Assembly (NCBI GenBank): GCA_002104895.1
Contig: MCFG01000223.1
Location: 87,501-113,067, forward strand
Source: Anaeromyces robustus
Lineage: Eukaryota; Neocallimastigomycota; Neocallimastigomycetes; Neocallimastigales; Neocallimastigaceae
DNA: 25,567 bases
Direction: 5' to 3'
Shown: positions 24,777-25,567 of the stretch, piece by piece
Layout: each line of letters starts with the position of its first letter
Position numbering within the stretch: the first letter of the stretch is position 1
Notes under the pieces: generated by a model
What the model was told of the DNA's origin: nothing
What the model saw: only the letters and a program-made list of their open reading frames with translations
Database searches by the model: none
Position numbers and translations under genes: made by a program

Positions 24777-24811
24777 AAAATGAACATCATTTGGAGTCAA
24801 TGAATGTTCAT
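24767..24811 (+). promoter_or_regulatory. Programmed -1 frameshift signal between Gag and Pol
   Basis: The heptamer A AAA AAT (24767-24773) sits in the Gag frame as codons AAA AAT and is followed at once by the stop TAA. After a 6-nt spacer, ATGAACAT (24780-24787) pairs with ATGTTCAT (24804-24811), eight perfect base pairs. The stem can extend inward by CATT/AATG past one bulged A, leaving a 7-nt loop. Slippery heptamer, spacing and stem-loop all follow the known -1 rules. The -1 frame is open from 24749 onward. Confidence 0.8.
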
Positions 24812-25567
24812 AATCAAAAAATTTTATCCTATAATTTCCCAATTAATTTAGACTCCAATCCAATTCGCGAAATACCAGAAACTTTTTACAAATTCAATTG
24901 TAAAATTCCACTAAAATTAAATGATTTAAATGATAATAATTTAAAAAATCAATTTAATAAACAATATGAATCAATTCTAGACAGTGGTTCATATTGCAAT
25001 TTTATTTCAACCAAATTAGTTAAAAATTTAAATTTAAAGCCACAAAAAACAACCAGAATTATACAAATTAATGGTATAAGTGGTGCTACCAAAATTAATG
25101 AATATGTTAACCTATATTTTCAAGCAAAAATATCAATTAATAAATCAATTTATTTAGTTACTTTTAAAGAAAAATTTTTAATAACAGACAAAATTCCTAC
25201 TTATTTATTACTTGGAAATAAATTTATGAAAAATTATAGCTTACATTATAATTACAATGACAAAATTATTTTTACAGATTTAAATTTCAATCAATTTAAG
25301 AAAAAATTTTTATCAATAAAAAATTATAAAAAATTTAATAAAAATTTTATTTATTCAAAATTATATAGTCCAAACTTTAATAAATATAAAAATTTTAATA
25401 AAAATAATTATAGAAAATTTAATAATAAAAAATTTTATGAATCAAATTTTACATGTAAACAAAACAATTTAGTAGATTCAACGTTAAATAAATCCACAGA
25501 TAATAGTCCAAATTACACCAAATTTCAGATTTATATGAATTATGATAAAAACAACAAGAATATCAAA
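24770..25567 (+). CDS. Pol of the second retroelement (partial; protease region, cut by window end)
   Basis: Reading in the -1 frame from the slippery site, no stop occurs to the last base of the window (about 266 codons). Retropepsin is recognisable. The catalytic motif is ILDSGSYC with Asp at 24980-24982, a NGISGAT flap-like segment follows, and YLLLGNKFMKN matches the family's hydrophobic-Gly motif near the end of the domain. After it comes an Asn/Lys/Phe/Tyr-rich linker (about 25300-25500). Reverse transcriptase and integrase should lie beyond the window. Expression most likely needs the frameshift, since the nearest in-frame ATG (24800) has no leader of its own. The phrase order matches Ty3/Gypsy, but the family within it cannot be set. 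Confidence 0.8.

Overview
The window looks like nuclear DNA from an extremely AT-rich eukaryote. An anaerobic gut fungus (Neocallimastigomycota) is the best guess. The evidence is the intergenic DNA made almost only of A and T, the AAT-encoded asparagine runs in a giant protein, a degenerate ankyrin-type protein of the kind expanded in those fungi, a short intron with a CTAAT branch site, and a chromodomain Ty3/Gypsy element (chromovirus) typical of fungi. The taxon is an inference. Other asparagine-rich AT-rich eukaryotes such as dictyostelids are less likely because of the chromovirus and the SP-RING protein style, but they are not excluded.

Genic half (1-13 kb). A + strand gene (981-7730) encodes a 2249-residue asparagine-rich protein with two zinc fingers, several in-frame tandem arrays and a 22-copy 12-residue C-terminal array. 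Three - strand genes follow. They are a degenerate ankyrin-like protein (8400-9215), a small protein with an N-terminal membrane anchor (10598-11077), and a two-exon gene (11979-12913) whose spliced product is recognisable as the SUMO E3 ligase NSE2/MMS21 of the Smc5/6 complex. Joining its exons across a 110-bp intron gives one 274-residue protein.

Transposon half (14-25.6 kb). A relic LTR (about 14095-14520) precedes an apparently intact Ty3/Gypsy chromovirus on the - strand. It has 530-bp LTRs at 15200-15729 and 21781-22310 (three differences) and one 1432-residue Gag-Pol ORF with intact catalytic residues and a C-terminal chromodomain. The 10 nt next to its 5' LTR are an exact complement of a stretch inside the LTR, the arrangement of self-priming (Tf1/sushi-like) elements. 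The LTR also holds consensus-matching RNA polymerase III A and B boxes, partly preserved in the relic LTR. The 1.4-kb leader between 5' LTR and Gag carries hairpins, an A39 tract and a 45-bp minisatellite.

A second, unrelated Ty3/Gypsy element starts on the + strand at about 23.7 kb and runs off the window. Its Gag ends at a textbook -1 frameshift site (A AAA AAT, 6-nt spacer, stem-loop) that feeds into a protease frame open to the window edge. The two neighbouring elements are therefore arranged head to head and appear to use different strategies for Pol expression. The strongest candidates for something new are the pol III-type promoter inside the chromovirus LTR combined with self-priming, the complete frameshift signal, and the four-copy helical motif in the asparagine-rich zinc-finger protein.
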